Shown: positions 1 to 7,816 of the stretch, piece by piece
Layout of the letters: every line of letters starts with the position of its first letter
Numbering within the stretch: position 1 is the first letter of the stretch
Source of the DNA: an uncultured Jannaschia sp.
GTDB taxonomy: Bacteria > Pseudomonadota > Alphaproteobacteria > Rhodobacterales > Rhodobacteraceae
Reading direction: 5' to 3'
Assembly (NCBI GenBank): GCA_937916365.1
Contig: CALFSY010000006.1
Coordinates: forward strand, 1 to 14,979
Length of the DNA: 14,979 bases
The notes under the pieces: generated by a model
Databases searched by the model: none
What the model was told of the DNA's origin: nothing
What the model saw: only the letters and a program-made list of their open reading frames with translations
Position numbers and translations under genes: made by a program

Positions 1-82
1 GGGCCATGACCATCGGATGTCCGCACCCCAGACCCAAAAATAAACCCTCAAAAACAATATACTATAGCGAATTTTGTAAAAG

Positions 83-158
83 TGGTGAGCCGTGCAGGAT
101 TCGAACCTGCGACCCACTGATTAAAAGTCAGTTGCTCTACCAACTGAGCTAACGGCCC
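83..158 (-). tRNA. tRNA-Lys (anticodon UUU)
   Basis: Read on the minus strand, 76 nt fold as a standard cloverleaf. The acceptor stem GGGCCGT pairs with ACGGCTC (one G-U pair), the D arm holds AGCTCAGTTGGTAGAGC, the anticodon arm is ACTGA/TCAGT around the loop CTTTTAA, and the T arm contains GGTTCGAATCC. The anticodon is TTT, so it carries lysine and reads AAA/AAG. The 3' CCA is encoded (83-85). The loop has A at position 37 after U36, the setting for t6A and then ms2t6A modification. The gene points away from dapF; a possible promoter lies about 40 bp behind it. No clear hairpin terminator follows, only T-rich runs. Confidence 0.97.
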
Positions 159-196
159 ACTTTTGTTGGGGGGTAAGGTTTGCCCCCGGCGGTCCT

Positions 197-224
197 AATA
201 TCATGGTTCTGTTGGGGCAATCAA
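197..224 (-). promoter_or_regulatory. Likely promoter of tRNA-Lys
   Basis: On the minus strand, TTGATT (219-224) and GATATT (197-202) are separated by 16 bp and resemble sigma-70 -35 and -10 boxes (4 of 6 matches each). The start would fall near 190, giving a leader of about 30 nt before the tRNA. Prediction from sequence only. Confidence 0.4.
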
Positions 225-318
225 CTGGTCATGTGTGCAAAGATTTGGTTTATTGTCGTGCTGTCGTGGGGGTGTTAAGGGGGGTTACCATCGCCACGAT
301 CAAATTATGTCGCATACC

Positions 319-1161
319 ATGTCTAATAAAATTGCCCAAACTGGCCTACGTTTCATGAAAATGCACGGGCTTGGCAACGACTTTGTGGTGATTGATGCGC
401 GGGCGGGGTCTGTTGCCATCACGCCCGCCTTGGCGCGTGCCTTAGCCGATCGGCACCATGGGGTTGGGTGCGACCAGGTGGCGGTGATTGATGCCTGTGC
501 GCACGCCGATTTGGCCCTGACGTTTTATAATGCCGATGGGTCACAATCGGCGGCCTGCGGCAACGCCACCCGCTGCATCGCCCGCCATGAGATGGACGCA
601 ACCGGCGTGTCCGCCCTAAATATACGCACCGCCCGTGGGGTGTTGCGTGCGGTCGATGCGGGCGATGGGGTAACGGCGGTCAACATGGGCGCCCCCCTGA
701 CGGAGCCAGCGGATATTCCTGTAACGGGGGTAACCGATACCTTGCATTTACCCATTGCGGGCGATCCCGTGGCCACGGGCATGGGCAACCCCCACTGCAC
801 CTTTTTTATAGAGGATGCAGAAAAGATTGATATAACCGCGCAGGGGCCAACAATCGAACACAATCCCATGTTCCCCCAAGGCACCAATGTGCAATATGCT
901 TCGCTCATCGGGCCGGGTCACATGCGTGTGCGGGTTTGGGAACGCGGCGTGGGGGTGACCTTGGCGTCGGGGTCTTCGTCTTGTGCGGTGGCGGTGGCGG
1001 CGGCGCGGCGCGGTTTGACCGGGCGGCAGGTGAAAATCACGCTGGATGGCGGCACGATAGACATTGATTGGCGTGATGACGGCGTGTGGATGCGTGGCCC
1101 TACGGCCCATGTGTTTTCGGGCATCGTGACCGAGGAATTTTTGCAAAAGCTGCCGCAATGA
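319..1161 (+). CDS. dapF: Diaminopimelate epimerase (DapF) with Ser at the second catalytic position
   Basis: DapF interconverts LL- and meso-diaminopimelate in the cytoplasm, the last step before lysine and a peptidoglycan precursor. The 280 residues match the family length. Visible motifs are MKMHGLGNDF (13-22), NADGS...ACGNATRC with the first catalytic cysteine at 80, GMGNPHC (154-160) and VWERGVGVTLASG (206-218). The classical second catalytic cysteine, in the family motif ACGSG, is serine here (Ser217, codon TCG 967-969), with another cysteine five residues later (Cys222). The start is uncertain: the ATG at 319 gives a 12-residue leader before the conserved core, ATGs at 307 and 355 are also in frame, and none has a good Shine-Dalgarno site. 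The stop overlaps the mtaB start (ATGA). Family membership is firm; activity with Cys/Ser is inferred, not shown. Confidence 0.93.
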   Translation: MSNKIAQTGLRFMKMHGLGNDFVVIDARAGSVAITPALARALADRHHGVGCDQVAVIDACAHADLALTFYNADGSQSAACGNATRCIARHEMDATGVSALNIRTARGVLRAVDAGDGVTAVNMGAPLTEPADIPVTGVTDTLHLPIAGDPVATGMGNPHCTFFIEDAEKIDITAQGPTIEHNPMFPQGTNVQYASLIGPGHMRVRVWERGVGVTLASGSSSCAVAVAAARRGLTGRQVKITLDGGTIDIDWRDDGVWMRGPTAHVFSGIVTEEFLQKLPQ

Positions 1162-2423
1162 CATCTTCTAAAACGATTTTTCACACCCATGGTTGCCGAC
1201 TCAATACCTATGAGACCGAGGTGATGAAGCACCTAGCCACAGAGTGCGGGGTAAAAGATGCGGTTGTTGTCAACACCTGTGCCGTCACGGCCGAGGCGGT
1301 GCGCAAAGCGCGCCAAGACATTCGCAAATTGCGCCGTGCCCATCCCCAAAAACCTTTGATTGTGACAGGGTGCGCCGCACAGACGGACCCACAGGCATTT
1401 AGTGCGATGCCCGAGGTTGATTTGGTGTTTGGAAACCAAGAAAAAATGCGTGCCGAAACCTGGCGCGGTCTGGGTGCGGGCGCCATGGGCCACGATGCTC
1501 CCTCCGTGCATGTGGGTGACATCATGACCGCGCAAGATGATGTCCGCCGTGCGCCCATCGACGGCTTTGGCACCCGCGCCCGCGCCTATGTGCAGGTGCA
1601 AAACGGGTGTGACCATCGCTGCACGTTTTGCATCATACCTTTTGGGCGCGGCAATTCCCGATCGATCCCTGCCGATGTGGTGATTGATCAAATCGCGCGC
1701 CTTGTGGATCGTGGGTATAATGAAATCGTTCTCACGGGGGTGGATTTAACCGCCTGGGGCGCGGATTTTCCCACTCACCCGAAATTGGGCGATTTGGTGC
1801 AACGCATTTTGAAACACGTGCCCGATTTGCCGCGCCTGCGCTTATCCTCCATCGATTCGGTCGAGGTGGATGATATGTTGATGGAGGCGTTGGCATCTGA
1901 ACCGCGCCTGATGCCGCATGTGCACCTTAGCTTGCAACATGGTGATAATCTAATCCTGAAACGGATGAAACGCCGCCACACGCGCGATGATGCGATTGCG
2001 CTTTGTGAAACGCTGCGCGCGCTACGCCCCGATGTGGTGTTTGGGGCCGACATCATTGCCGGGTTTCCCACCGAAACCGCCGCCGCGTTTGAACACTCGT
2101 TGCGTTTGGTGGCCGAATGTGGGCTGACGTGGTTGCATGTGTTTCCCTATAGCAAACGCAACGGCACGCCCGCCGCACGTATGCCGCAGGTGGGGGGGGC
2201 CACGATCAAGGCGCGCGCGGCACAGTTGCGGACGCTGGGTATGGCACGGGCCGGGGCGTATTTGGCAGGGCAGGTGGGGGTCTATCACCACGTCTTGATG
2301 GAATCCCCCCGCAAAGGGCGCACCCCACATTTTGCGCAGGTGGTATTTGAGCACGATCACCCCAAAGGCCAGATCGTCACATCCCGTATTCAGGGGGTTG
2401 CCGATCATCACCTGTTGGCCTAA
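1158..2423 (+). CDS. mtaB: tRNA (N6-threonylcarbamoyladenosine(37)-C2)-methylthiotransferase MtaB
   Basis: This is a radical-SAM enzyme with two iron-sulfur clusters that adds a methylthio group to t6A37 of ANN-decoding tRNAs, notably tRNA-Lys(UUU). The 421 residues carry the three domains in order. The N-terminal UPF0004 domain has cluster cysteines at 13 (THGCRLN), 41 (NTCAVT) and 72 (TGCAAQ). The radical-SAM domain has CDHRCTFC, with cysteines 151, 155 and 158. A short C-terminal TRAM-like tail starts near 365. The motif THGCRLNTYE favours MtaB over MiaB or RimO. The ATG at 1158 overlaps the dapF stop, indicating translational coupling; an in-frame start at 1086 would lie inside dapF and is less likely. 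No disrupted residue is seen. Confidence 0.94.
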   Translation: MTSSKTIFHTHGCRLNTYETEVMKHLATECGVKDAVVVNTCAVTAEAVRKARQDIRKLRRAHPQKPLIVTGCAAQTDPQAFSAMPEVDLVFGNQEKMRAETWRGLGAGAMGHDAPSVHVGDIMTAQDDVRRAPIDGFGTRARAYVQVQNGCDHRCTFCIIPFGRGNSRSIPADVVIDQIARLVDRGYNEIVLTGVDLTAWGADFPTHPKLGDLVQRILKHVPDLPRLRLSSIDSVEVDDMLMEALASEPRLMPHVHLSLQHGDNLILKRMKRRHTRDDAIALCETLRALRPDVVFGADIIAGFPTETAAAFEHSLRLVAECGLTWLHVFPYSKRNGTPAARMPQVGGATIKARAAQLRTLGMARAGAYLAGQVGVYHHVLMESPRKGRTPHFAQVVFEHDHPKGQIVTSRIQGVADHHLLA

Positions 2424-2459
2424 GGTAGTTGCCCCGCATTTACAGAAAAGACCACACCG

Positions 2460-3083
2460 ATGCACCCAAACCCCGTCTTTCGTCAACAGACTATGGACCG
2501 CAACCTTGCCTTTGCGCGGGGGCGTGGGTTTGGCACGTTGTCGATAAGCGCCGATCCAGTGCCGATGCTGGCCCATGTGCCGTTTCACATTGACGATGAC
2601 GGGGCCTATGCGGAGCTGCACCTGGTGCGATCAAACCCCATTGCGCGCGCGATTCAACACCCCACACCGGCCATAATCGCCGTCGCAGGCCCCGATGGGT
2701 ATATTTCACCCGATTGGTATGAAGACAAAGGCCAAGTGCCCACCTGGAATTATATCGCCGTGCATGTGAAGGGGCGATTGATGCCCATGGACACCGCGCA
2801 CATACGCGCCCATTTAGATCGATTATCAGCCGAGTTTGAGGCGCGCCTAGCCCCGAAAAAACCCTGGACTACCGCCAAAATGCCGCCCGAGGTATTGCAG
2901 CGCATGATGCGGCAAATCTTACCCTTTCGATTTACGATCGACGCCATCGATGGAACGTGGAAATTGAACCAAAATAAATCCGCCGCAGATCGTGCAGGCG
3001 CGGCAGGCGCGCTTGCCCAATCCCCCATCGGGCAAGATGTCGCAACGCTCGCCGCGTTGATGAACAAAGTAACATCACAGTAA
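2460..3083 (+). CDS. FMN-binding negative transcriptional regulator, PaiB family
   Basis: The 207 residues match the PaiB-type FMN-binding split-barrel family along their whole length. They start with MHPNPVFRQ and contain GRGFGTLSI, HLVRSNPIAR, GPDGYISPDWY, QVPTWNYIAVHVKG, the proline/tryptophan-rich AP-KKPWTTAKMP segment and the DGTWKLNQNKSAADR box near the C terminus. In Bacillus, PaiB is linked to repression of sporulation and protease genes; in Proteobacteria the role is mostly unknown, and a flavin-dependent function is equally possible. It follows mtaB by 36 bp on the same strand and could be co-transcribed. The Shine-Dalgarno site (AGAAAAG) is weak. No partner paiA acetyltransferase is nearby. 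Family assignment is secure; its target is unknown. Confidence 0.9.
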   Translation: MHPNPVFRQQTMDRNLAFARGRGFGTLSISADPVPMLAHVPFHIDDDGAYAELHLVRSNPIARAIQHPTPAIIAVAGPDGYISPDWYEDKGQVPTWNYIAVHVKGRLMPMDTAHIRAHLDRLSAEFEARLAPKKPWTTAKMPPEVLQRMMRQILPFRFTIDAIDGTWKLNQNKSAADRAGAAGALAQSPIGQDVATLAALMNKVTSQ

Positions 3084-3096
3084 CCCGTGTGATTGA

Positions 3097-3125
3097 TTGG
3101 CTAGGTGTTCAGGTTTTCGTATATT
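3097..3125 (+). promoter_or_regulatory. Possible promoter for the small membrane protein/GST pair
   Basis: TTGGCT (3097-3102) and TATATT (3120-3125) are separated by 17 bp in the gap after the PaiB-type gene. The -10 box matches consensus at 5 of 6 positions, the -35 box at 3-4. A start near 3132 would leave a leader of about 78 nt. Prediction only. Confidence 0.4.
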
Positions 3126-3209
3126 AAACCCGAAATGGACAATATGACCAAAATACCTTATCTATAAACCAATGCGAAGCGAACGTTGTTGTTATGGGGG
3201 ATCTGTGCC

Positions 3210-3491
3210 GTGGCTATTCCAATCGTCCCACTTGCCGGTTTGGTGTTGCGTTATGGTGCCGTGGCCATGGCGGCTTATGCCGTGGCGAGTGCCATACCGC
3301 CTGGGCGATTTAACCAATCTGTTGAGGATGCAATGGACACAACGCCCGAGGGTGTGACCTTGCGCCGGGGGGCGGGGCGAATGAACGGCACGTTCCGGTG
3401 GCGGCGCACCATTCGATTGGGGCGGCAAGGCCCAGGGGCGCATGTGGATTTTACAGCATTTACGCGCCTTAAAATACGGGGCTTGCGGTAA
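3210..3491 (+). CDS. Small conserved-looking membrane protein, function unknown
   Basis: About 93 residues of unknown function. The N-terminal third is a hydrophobic, alanine/valine-rich stretch (roughly residues 3-30) that probably spans or inserts in the membrane. A proline hinge (AIPPGRF) follows, then a soluble basic tail rich in Arg and Gly (TLRRGAGRMNG, WRRTIRLGR). GTG at 3210 is chosen because a GGGGG run lies 9 bp upstream; TTG at 3186 or 3189 would add 7-8 residues (LLWGICA) and cannot be excluded. The stop codon shares one base with the ATG of the next gene (TAATG), so the two are probably translated together. This coupling and the lack of stop codons are the main support; I do not recognise a named domain. 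Confidence 0.6.
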   Translation: MAIPIVPLAGLVLRYGAVAMAAYAVASAIPPGRFNQSVEDAMDTTPEGVTLRRGAGRMNGTFRWRRTIRLGRQGPGAHVDFTAFTRLKIRGLR

Positions 3492-4090
3492 TGCGGCTTT
3501 TGTATTCGGCGGCATCGCCGTTTGCGCGCAAGGTGTGCGTTTTGTTATTGGAAACAACCCAAGAAGACATTGCGGTGACCCCCGTTGCCGCGCATCCGAT
3601 AGATGGTGATGCGATATTGAACGCCGCGGCCCCTTTGGGAAAAATCCCTGCCCTGGAGCGCGAAGACGGCCCAACCCTTTTCGACAGTCGCGTGATTTGC
3701 CGATACTTAGATAATCGGGCACAGGCGGGCCTTTACCCCTTGGCGCGGCTTTGGGATGTCTTAACGATTGAGGCATTGGCCGATGGCATTATGGATGCTG
3801 CTGTTTTGTCGGTTTACGAAAAACGCGTGCGACCCGAACCGATGTGGCATCAACCCTGGCTTGACGCACAGCGGTCTAAAATCATTCGCGCGCTTGATGC
3901 GTTGGAACAACAATGGATAAGCCACCTTCATGGCCCGCTCCACATGGGGCAGATTGCGGTGGCGTGTGCGTTGGGGTATCTGGATTTCCGCCATGGCGCC
4001 ATGGATTGGCGAAATAGTCACGATAATTTGGCGGCTTGGCACGCGCGGTTTGCGGACCGCCCGTCAATGGTTCAAACCATTCCGGTGTGA
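3491..4090 (+). CDS. Glutathione S-transferase family protein
   Basis: The 199 residues have the glutathione S-transferase layout: an N-terminal thioredoxin-like domain (1-75) and an all-helical C-terminal domain (about 88-199). Family marks are LYSAASPFARKVCVLLLE at the N terminus, with Ser9 as the likely thiol-activating residue, the cis-proline motif GKIPAL (about 50-55), and FDSRVICRYLD, the glutathione gamma-glutamyl contact region. Such cytosolic enzymes conjugate glutathione to electrophiles or reduce them; the substrate cannot be read from sequence. It overlaps the preceding small membrane protein gene by one base. No terminator hairpin with a T-run is seen after it. Confidence 0.88.
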   Translation: MRLLYSAASPFARKVCVLLLETTQEDIAVTPVAAHPIDGDAILNAAAPLGKIPALEREDGPTLFDSRVICRYLDNRAQAGLYPLARLWDVLTIEALADGIMDAAVLSVYEKRVRPEPMWHQPWLDAQRSKIIRALDALEQQWISHLHGPLHMGQIAVACALGYLDFRHGAMDWRNSHDNLAAWHARFADRPSMVQTIPV

Positions 4091-4290
4091 AAAGTGCGAA
4101 CGTTAAAATGGGATAGCATTGCATATTATCATGAATCAGGGTTGCACCATGATCTAGTCAAATGTGATCTAAGGCCTAAAATTTTTGTGGCTGCGGCATT
4201 TCGGCCCGGCTGCGCGCGTTTGTCCGCTGGACGTTGATCATTGAACTTTCTAAAAGATAAATGTTAAAAGGTATGCCGCCCGATCGGACA

Positions 4291-4318
4291 TTGGGCCGTT
4301 GGGTGCGGCCTGTATAAT
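4291..4318 (+). promoter_or_regulatory. Likely petABC promoter
   Basis: A perfect TATAAT (4313-4318) lies 16 bp after TTGGGC (4291-4296). Transcription would start near 4325, about 26 nt before the petA ATG; an AAAGG Shine-Dalgarno site follows at about 4340. The -10 box is exact, the -35 box poor (3 of 6), so an activator may be needed. The rest of the 260-bp gap holds no gene I can support. Confidence 0.5.
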
Positions 4319-4350
4319 ATTCACGTGGGTTTAACGAAGAAAGGTTTCCC

Positions 4351-4926
4351 ATGGCACATGTGGAAGATCATAACGACGACCGCCGCGATTTTCTGTATTA
4401 TACCACGGCGGCCGTGGGTGCCGTTGCGGTGGGTGCCGGTGTTTGGCCGTTGATCAATCAAATGAACCCATCTGCGGATGTGCAAGCGGCAAGCCGTATG
4501 CGCGTTGATGTTTCGGGCGTGGTCGAAGGAACACAGTTGACTGTGTTATTTTTGGGCAAACCCATTTTCATTCGCCGTCGCACCGCCGCCGAAATTGAAG
4601 CCGCGCGTGCCGTAGATTTGGCGGATTTGATTGACGATGACGCCCGCAATGCAAATCTGGACGGGGCCGATGCCGCGGATGAAAACCGCGTTCTGACGCC
4701 TTTTAGTGCGGAAAATACCGGTGAATGGCTTGTCATGCAGGGGGTTTGCACGCACCTGGGGTGTGTGCCGCTGGGCGATGGTGCGGGTGATTTTGGGGGA
4801 TGGTTTTGCCCATGCCACGGATCGCACTATGATACATCGGGGCGCATCCGGCGCGGCCCTGCGCCCACAAACCTACCTATCCCAACGGCAGAATTCGTGG
4901 ATGAAACCACAATTTTGCTTGGCTAA
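4351..4926 (+). CDS. petA: Ubiquinol-cytochrome c reductase Rieske iron-sulfur subunit
   Basis: PetA carries the [2Fe-2S] cluster of the cytochrome bc1 complex, taking one electron from ubiquinol at the Qo site and passing it to cytochrome c1. The 191 residues have a twin-arginine motif (DRRDFLYY, 10-17) just before a single N-terminal membrane helix (about 18-37), as expected for an uncleaved Tat-exported anchor. A flexible alanine-rich hinge follows (about 41-49). The cluster boxes are CTHLGC (133-138) and CPCHGS (153-158): Cys133, His135, Cys153 and His156 bind the cluster, and Cys138 and Cys155 form the stabilising disulfide. AAAGG precedes the ATG by about 6 bp. It is the first gene of petABC. 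Confidence 0.97.
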   Translation: MAHVEDHNDDRRDFLYYTTAAVGAVAVGAGVWPLINQMNPSADVQAASRMRVDVSGVVEGTQLTVLFLGKPIFIRRRTAAEIEAARAVDLADLIDDDARNANLDGADAADENRVLTPFSAENTGEWLVMQGVCTHLGCVPLGDGAGDFGGWFCPCHGSHYDTSGRIRRGPAPTNLPIPTAEFVDETTILLG

Positions 4927-4943
4927 TTCGGAGGATATGCACC

Positions 4944-6290
4944 ATGTCGGGAATTCCCCACGATCATTATGAACCGAAAACAGCATGGGAAAAGGGCCTT
5001 CATAAACGATTGCCGATTGCCGGGCTTATTTATGAGACGCTGACAATCCCCACCCCGAAAAACCTAAATTGGATGTGGATTTGGGGCATCGTTTTAACCT
5101 TTTGCCTGGTCATGCAAATCATCACTGGTGTTGTGTTGGTCATGCATTACACGCCGCATGTTGATATGGCCTTTGCCAGTGTCGAACACATCATGCGCAA
5201 TGTGAATGGCGGGTGGGCCATTCGGTATGTTCACCAAAACGGCGCGTCTTTGTTTTTCTTTGCGGTGTATTTGCACATTTTCCGTGGCCTTTACTACGGA
5301 TCATACAAGGCCCCGCGCGAAATCACCTGGATTATCGGAATGCTCATTTACGTCTTAATGATGGGCACGGCGTTTATGGGTTATGTTTTACCATGGGGGC
5401 AAATGTCGTTTTGGGGCGCCACGGTGATAACGGGCCTATTCGGCGCGATCCCGGGGATCGGCCCAGACATCCAAACCTGGCTTTTGGGTGGCCCCGCGGT
5501 GGATAACGCAACCCTAAATCGGTTCTTAAGCCTACATTATCTGTTGCCATTCATTATCTTAGGCCTGGTTATTTTGCACATCTGGGCGTTTCATACGACC
5601 GGCAACAATAATCCAACCGGGGTTGAGGTGCGGCGCACATCAAAACGTGAGGCCAAGGCCGATACATTGCCATTTTGGCCCTATTTTGTCATCAAAGATT
5701 TGTTGGCGTTGGCCGTGATCTTGGTCGTGTTTTTTGCCATTTTGGGATACATGCCGAATTATCTGGGCCACCCCGATAATTATATTGAGGCCAACCCCCT
5801 GCAAACACCCGCCCACATCGTGCCGGAATGGTATTTTTTACCCTTCTACGCGATTTTGCGCGCATTTACCGATGACGTGTGGATTGTTCAGGCGGTCAGC
5901 TTTCTAACCGCTGGGATCATTGATGCGAAATTCTTTGGTGTGTTGGCCATGTTTGGATCGCTTATCGTAATGGCGTTGGCGCCTTGGCTGGATACTTCCA
6001 TGATTCGTTCGGGCCGGTATCGACCGATGTTTAAGTGGTGGTTTTGGTTGTTTGTCATAAATTTCGCCGTCTTGATGTGGGCTGGGGCGCAAGAACCAAC
6101 CGATAGGATTGCAAGCATATCCTTGATCGGGACGGCGTATTGGTTTGCGTTTTTCCTAATTATCATGCCGCTTTTGGGGATTATCGAAAAACCCCTGCCG
6201 CGCCCCGACACGATTGAGGATGATTTCAACGATCATTATCACAAAGCAACCGGCAACACGCGCGCCCCAGCCGTGTCACCGGCGGAATGA
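4944..6290 (+). CDS. petB: Cytochrome b subunit of the bc1 complex
   Basis: This is the membrane core of complex III, holding hemes bL and bH and both quinone sites. The 448 residues form the full-length cytochrome b (not the split b6/subunit IV type) with about eight transmembrane helices. Heme ligands are His97, His111, His198 and His212, the same numbers as in Rhodobacter. The Qo-site PEWY motif is at 294-297. The C-terminal section [10 protein letters not shown] to [14 protein letters not shown] and the tail [12 protein letters not shown] are typical of Rhodobacterales. A strong GGAGG site lies 9 bp before the ATG, which is 17 bp after petA. Its stop lies close to and upstream of the petC start. 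Confidence 0.97.
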   Translation: MSGIPHDHYEPKTAWEKGLHKRLPIAGLIYETLTIPTPKNLNWMWIWGIVLTFCLVMQIITGVVLVMHYTPHVDMAFASVEHIMRNVNGGWAIRYVHQNGASLFFFAVYLHIFRGLYYGSYKAPREITWIIGMLIYVLMMGTAFMGYVLPWGQMSFWGATVITGLFGAIPGIGPDIQTWLLGGPAVDNATLNRFLSLHYLLPFIILGLVILHIWAFHTTGNNNPTGVEVRRTSKREAKADTLPFWPYFVIKDLLALAVILVVFFAILGYMPNYLGHPDNYIEANPLQTPAHIVPEWYFLPFYAILRAFTDDVWIVQAVSFLTAGIIDAKFFGVLAMFGSLIVMALAPWLDTSMIRSGRYRPMFKWWFWLFVINFAVLMWAGAQEPTDRIASISLIGTAYWFAFFLIIMPLLGIIEKPLPRPDTIEDDFNDHYHKATGNTRAPAVSPAE

Positions 6291-6307
6291 AAGAAAGGAT
6301 GCCGCGC

Positions 6308-7108
6308 ATGGGTAAGATATTTATCACCGGTATTGCCGCCGTGATGTTATCATTTTCTGTTGGCGCCGCATTCGCCGCAGGGGGGGCAGGCCACGTCGAA
6401 GATTATGATTTTTCGTTCCAGGGCCCTTTTGGCCGGTTTGACCAAAATCAGTTGCAGCGCGGCCTACAGGTTTACACCCAGGTTTGTTCGGCTTGCCATG
6501 GTCTGCAATACGTGCCGCTTCGCACCCTATCGGATAGCGGTGGCCCCGGCCTAAGCGAAGAAGAGGTGCGCGCCTACATCGACCAAAACTTTATCGAAGT
6601 TTACGATGCAGACCTGCGGGATTGGCGCGCGGCCACCCCCAACGACCATTTCCCCCAATCGGGTTTAGAAACCGCCCCCGACCTAAGCCTTATGGCCAAG
6701 GCGCGCGCAGGGTTTAGCGGGCCGTATGGATTGGGCCTGAACCCGCTGATCCGCGGGTTGGGTGGGCCTGAATATATTGCATCGTTGCTGACCCACTATA
6801 CTGACGAAGAATATGAAGAGGCCGGCGCGATCCTATACGGCAACGATACGATCTCTGGTGGACGTATCGCCATGGCCCCCCCGTTGTGGGATGGTGCGGT
6901 GGAATTCAACGACGGGGCGCCCAACGATGTGGAATCAATGGCGCTCGACGTTGCGGCGTTTTTGATGTGGACGGCCGAACCGCACATGATGGCGCGCAAA
7001 CAAATGGGTTTTGTTGCCATCCTGATCCTAGGCATATTATCGGTGTTGTTATATTTCACCAATAAATGGCTTTGGGCACCGGTGAAAGGCCGTGCGGCAA
7101 AAGGATAA
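6308..7108 (+). CDS. petC: Cytochrome c1 subunit of the bc1 complex
   Basis: PetC takes electrons from the Rieske protein and gives them to soluble or membrane cytochrome c. With the ATG at 6308 it has 266 residues: a Sec signal peptide (MGKIFITG to AFA, cleavage near residue 23), the heme-binding CSACH (60-64), [17 protein letters not shown], a likely axial methionine at 189 (IAMAPPL) and one C-terminal membrane anchor (about 233-251) before a basic tail. In-frame ATGs at 6287 (ATGA overlap with petB) and 6299 exist; 6308 gives the usual signal peptide and has AAAGG 9 bp upstream. The only cysteines are the two heme ones, so the disulfide-bearing insertion known from Rhodobacter capsulatus c1 is absent. 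Confidence 0.96.
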   Translation: MGKIFITGIAAVMLSFSVGAAFAAGGAGHVEDYDFSFQGPFGRFDQNQLQRGLQVYTQVCSACHGLQYVPLRTLSDSGGPGLSEEEVRAYIDQNFIEVYDADLRDWRAATPNDHFPQSGLETAPDLSLMAKARAGFSGPYGLGLNPLIRGLGGPEYIASLLTHYTDEEYEEAGAILYGNDTISGGRIAMAPPLWDGAVEFNDGAPNDVESMALDVAAFLMWTAEPHMMARKQMGFVAILILGILSVLLYFTNKWLWAPVKGRAAKG

Positions 7109-7144
7109 TTTTGCCGTTCCAAAATCTGTAAATAGACAATGCTT

Positions 7145-7167
7145 GGTGGCGCCGGTTGTGCGCCACC
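7145..7167. terminator. Hairpin between convergent petC and gloA
   Basis: GGTGGCGC (7145-7152) and GCGCCACC (7160-7167) form a perfect 8-bp stem with a 7-nt loop. It lies 36 bp after the petC stop and 6 bp after the gloA stop on the opposite strand, the right place for a shared terminator. Neither side has a long T-run, so it may be a weak or factor-dependent terminator, or an mRNA 3' stabiliser. Confidence 0.5.
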
Positions 7168-7173
7168 CCATTC

Positions 7174-7602
7174 TTACCAATGGCCAGTATTTGGCATGGA
7201 CGCCCAAGGTTCGGCAGGGGGCAACGCATCCCCCGATTGTAGCAATTCGATCGAGATATTGTCGGGCGAACGAATAAACGCCATGTGCCCATCCCGCGGG
7301 GGGCGATTGATTGTAACGCCGCTGTCCATCAAGGATTGGCACATATCATAGATGTTATCGACGCGATAGGCGAGATGCCCGAAATGGCGACTGTCTGATG
7401 GCAAACCATCGTCCCCATCCCAGTTATAGGTTAACTCGACGGGGCATTCGCTTTGCCCCGGGGGGGCCATGAAGACCAATGTAAACCGGCCTTGGTCATT
7501 ATCCCACCGCCGCGTTTCTTCTAACCCTAGCAGGCTGTAAAATGCCATGGATTTTTCCAAATCCTTCACACGAACCATCGTGTGCAAATAACGCAATGCC
7601 AT
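7174..7602 (-). CDS. gloA: Glyoxalase I / lactoylglutathione lyase (VOC family)
   Basis: This enzyme isomerises the hemithioacetal of methylglyoxal and glutathione to S-lactoylglutathione in methylglyoxal detoxification. The 142 residues hold the two beta-alpha-beta-beta-beta units of the VOC fold. The four metal ligands are in place: His7 (LHTMVRV), Glu56 (PVELTYN), His76 (FGHLAYRV) and Glu119 (NISIELLQ), close to the E. coli positions 5, 56, 74 and 122. The ATG at 7602 begins MALRYLHTMVRV, the usual start, with a GGGGG run upstream; an ATG 30 bp earlier (7632) is less likely. It is the only protein gene on the minus strand and converges on petC. The C terminus (about 20 residues past the last ligand) is slightly long. 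Confidence 0.9.
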   Translation of the reverse strand: MALRYLHTMVRVKDLEKSMAFYSLLGLEETRRWDNDQGRFTLVFMAPPGQSECPVELTYNWDGDDGLPSDSRHFGHLAYRVDNIYDMCQSLMDSGVTINRPPRDGHMAFIRSPDNISIELLQSGDALPPAEPWASMPNTGHW

Positions 7603-7694
7603 GGTGGGGACCCCCTTGTTATGCTGTGGCAAGTTTAAGGTATTCCCGCATTCATTGACAAGTCATTGCCACGCCTGGGCCGGATATCTCGCGA

Positions 7695-7719
7695 TGATGG
7701 GGCGATATGATGGGGCGAT
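7695..7719. repeat. Tandem 12-bp direct repeat
   Basis: TGATGGGGCGAT occurs twice, at 7695-7706 and 7708-7719, with one base between (13-bp period). The second copy runs into the palindrome GGCGATCGCC (7714-7723). It lies in the divergent region between gloA and the dehydrogenase gene. It could be a regulator binding site or chance duplication. Confidence 0.6.
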
Positions 7720-7803
7720 CGCCGCTTTGCCCGCCTGCGGCATATGCCCCCCATACCATGTCGAAAATTGACGATCGGGTCCCATTTGATACCTCTAAAC
7801 CTA

Positions 7804-7816
7804 GATAAAGTTTATC
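7804..7816. promoter_or_regulatory. 13-bp palindrome upstream of the dehydrogenase gene
   Basis: GATAAA-G-TTTATC is a perfect inverted repeat, 27 bp before the ATG of the downstream dehydrogenase gene and just before its AGGGGG ribosome site. Its position suits an operator or a 5' mRNA element. No regulator family is claimed; the palindrome is seen, the role is inferred. Confidence 0.35.

Noticed and set aside
2022..2621. 199-codon open frame on the minus strand across the end of mtaB and start of the PaiB-type gene
   Set aside because: It is antisense to two well-recognised proteins, spans their junction and is low in recognisable motifs; open antisense frames are common in GC-rich genes.
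3192..3776. 194-codon minus-strand open frame over the small membrane protein and GST genes
   Set aside because: Composition is Pro/Arg/His-rich, typical of a shadow frame; the + strand holds a clear GST.
4109..4155. Inverted repeat ATCATG...CATGAT as a terminator after the GST gene
   Set aside because: Arms are only 6 bp with a 14-nt loop and no GC-rich stem or T-run follows.
4234..4250. Possible FNR-type site (TTGATCATTGAAC) upstream of petA
   Set aside because: The right half does not match ATCAA with the required 4-bp spacing; it is only a partial resemblance.
7714..7723. GGCGATCGCC as a cyanobacterial HIP1 repeat
   Set aside because: A single copy in a clearly alphaproteobacterial context; no dispersed family seen in the window.
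7768..7800. Promoter TTGACG plus a -10 box upstream of the dehydrogenase gene
   Set aside because: No acceptable -10 hexamer lies 15-19 bp downstream.
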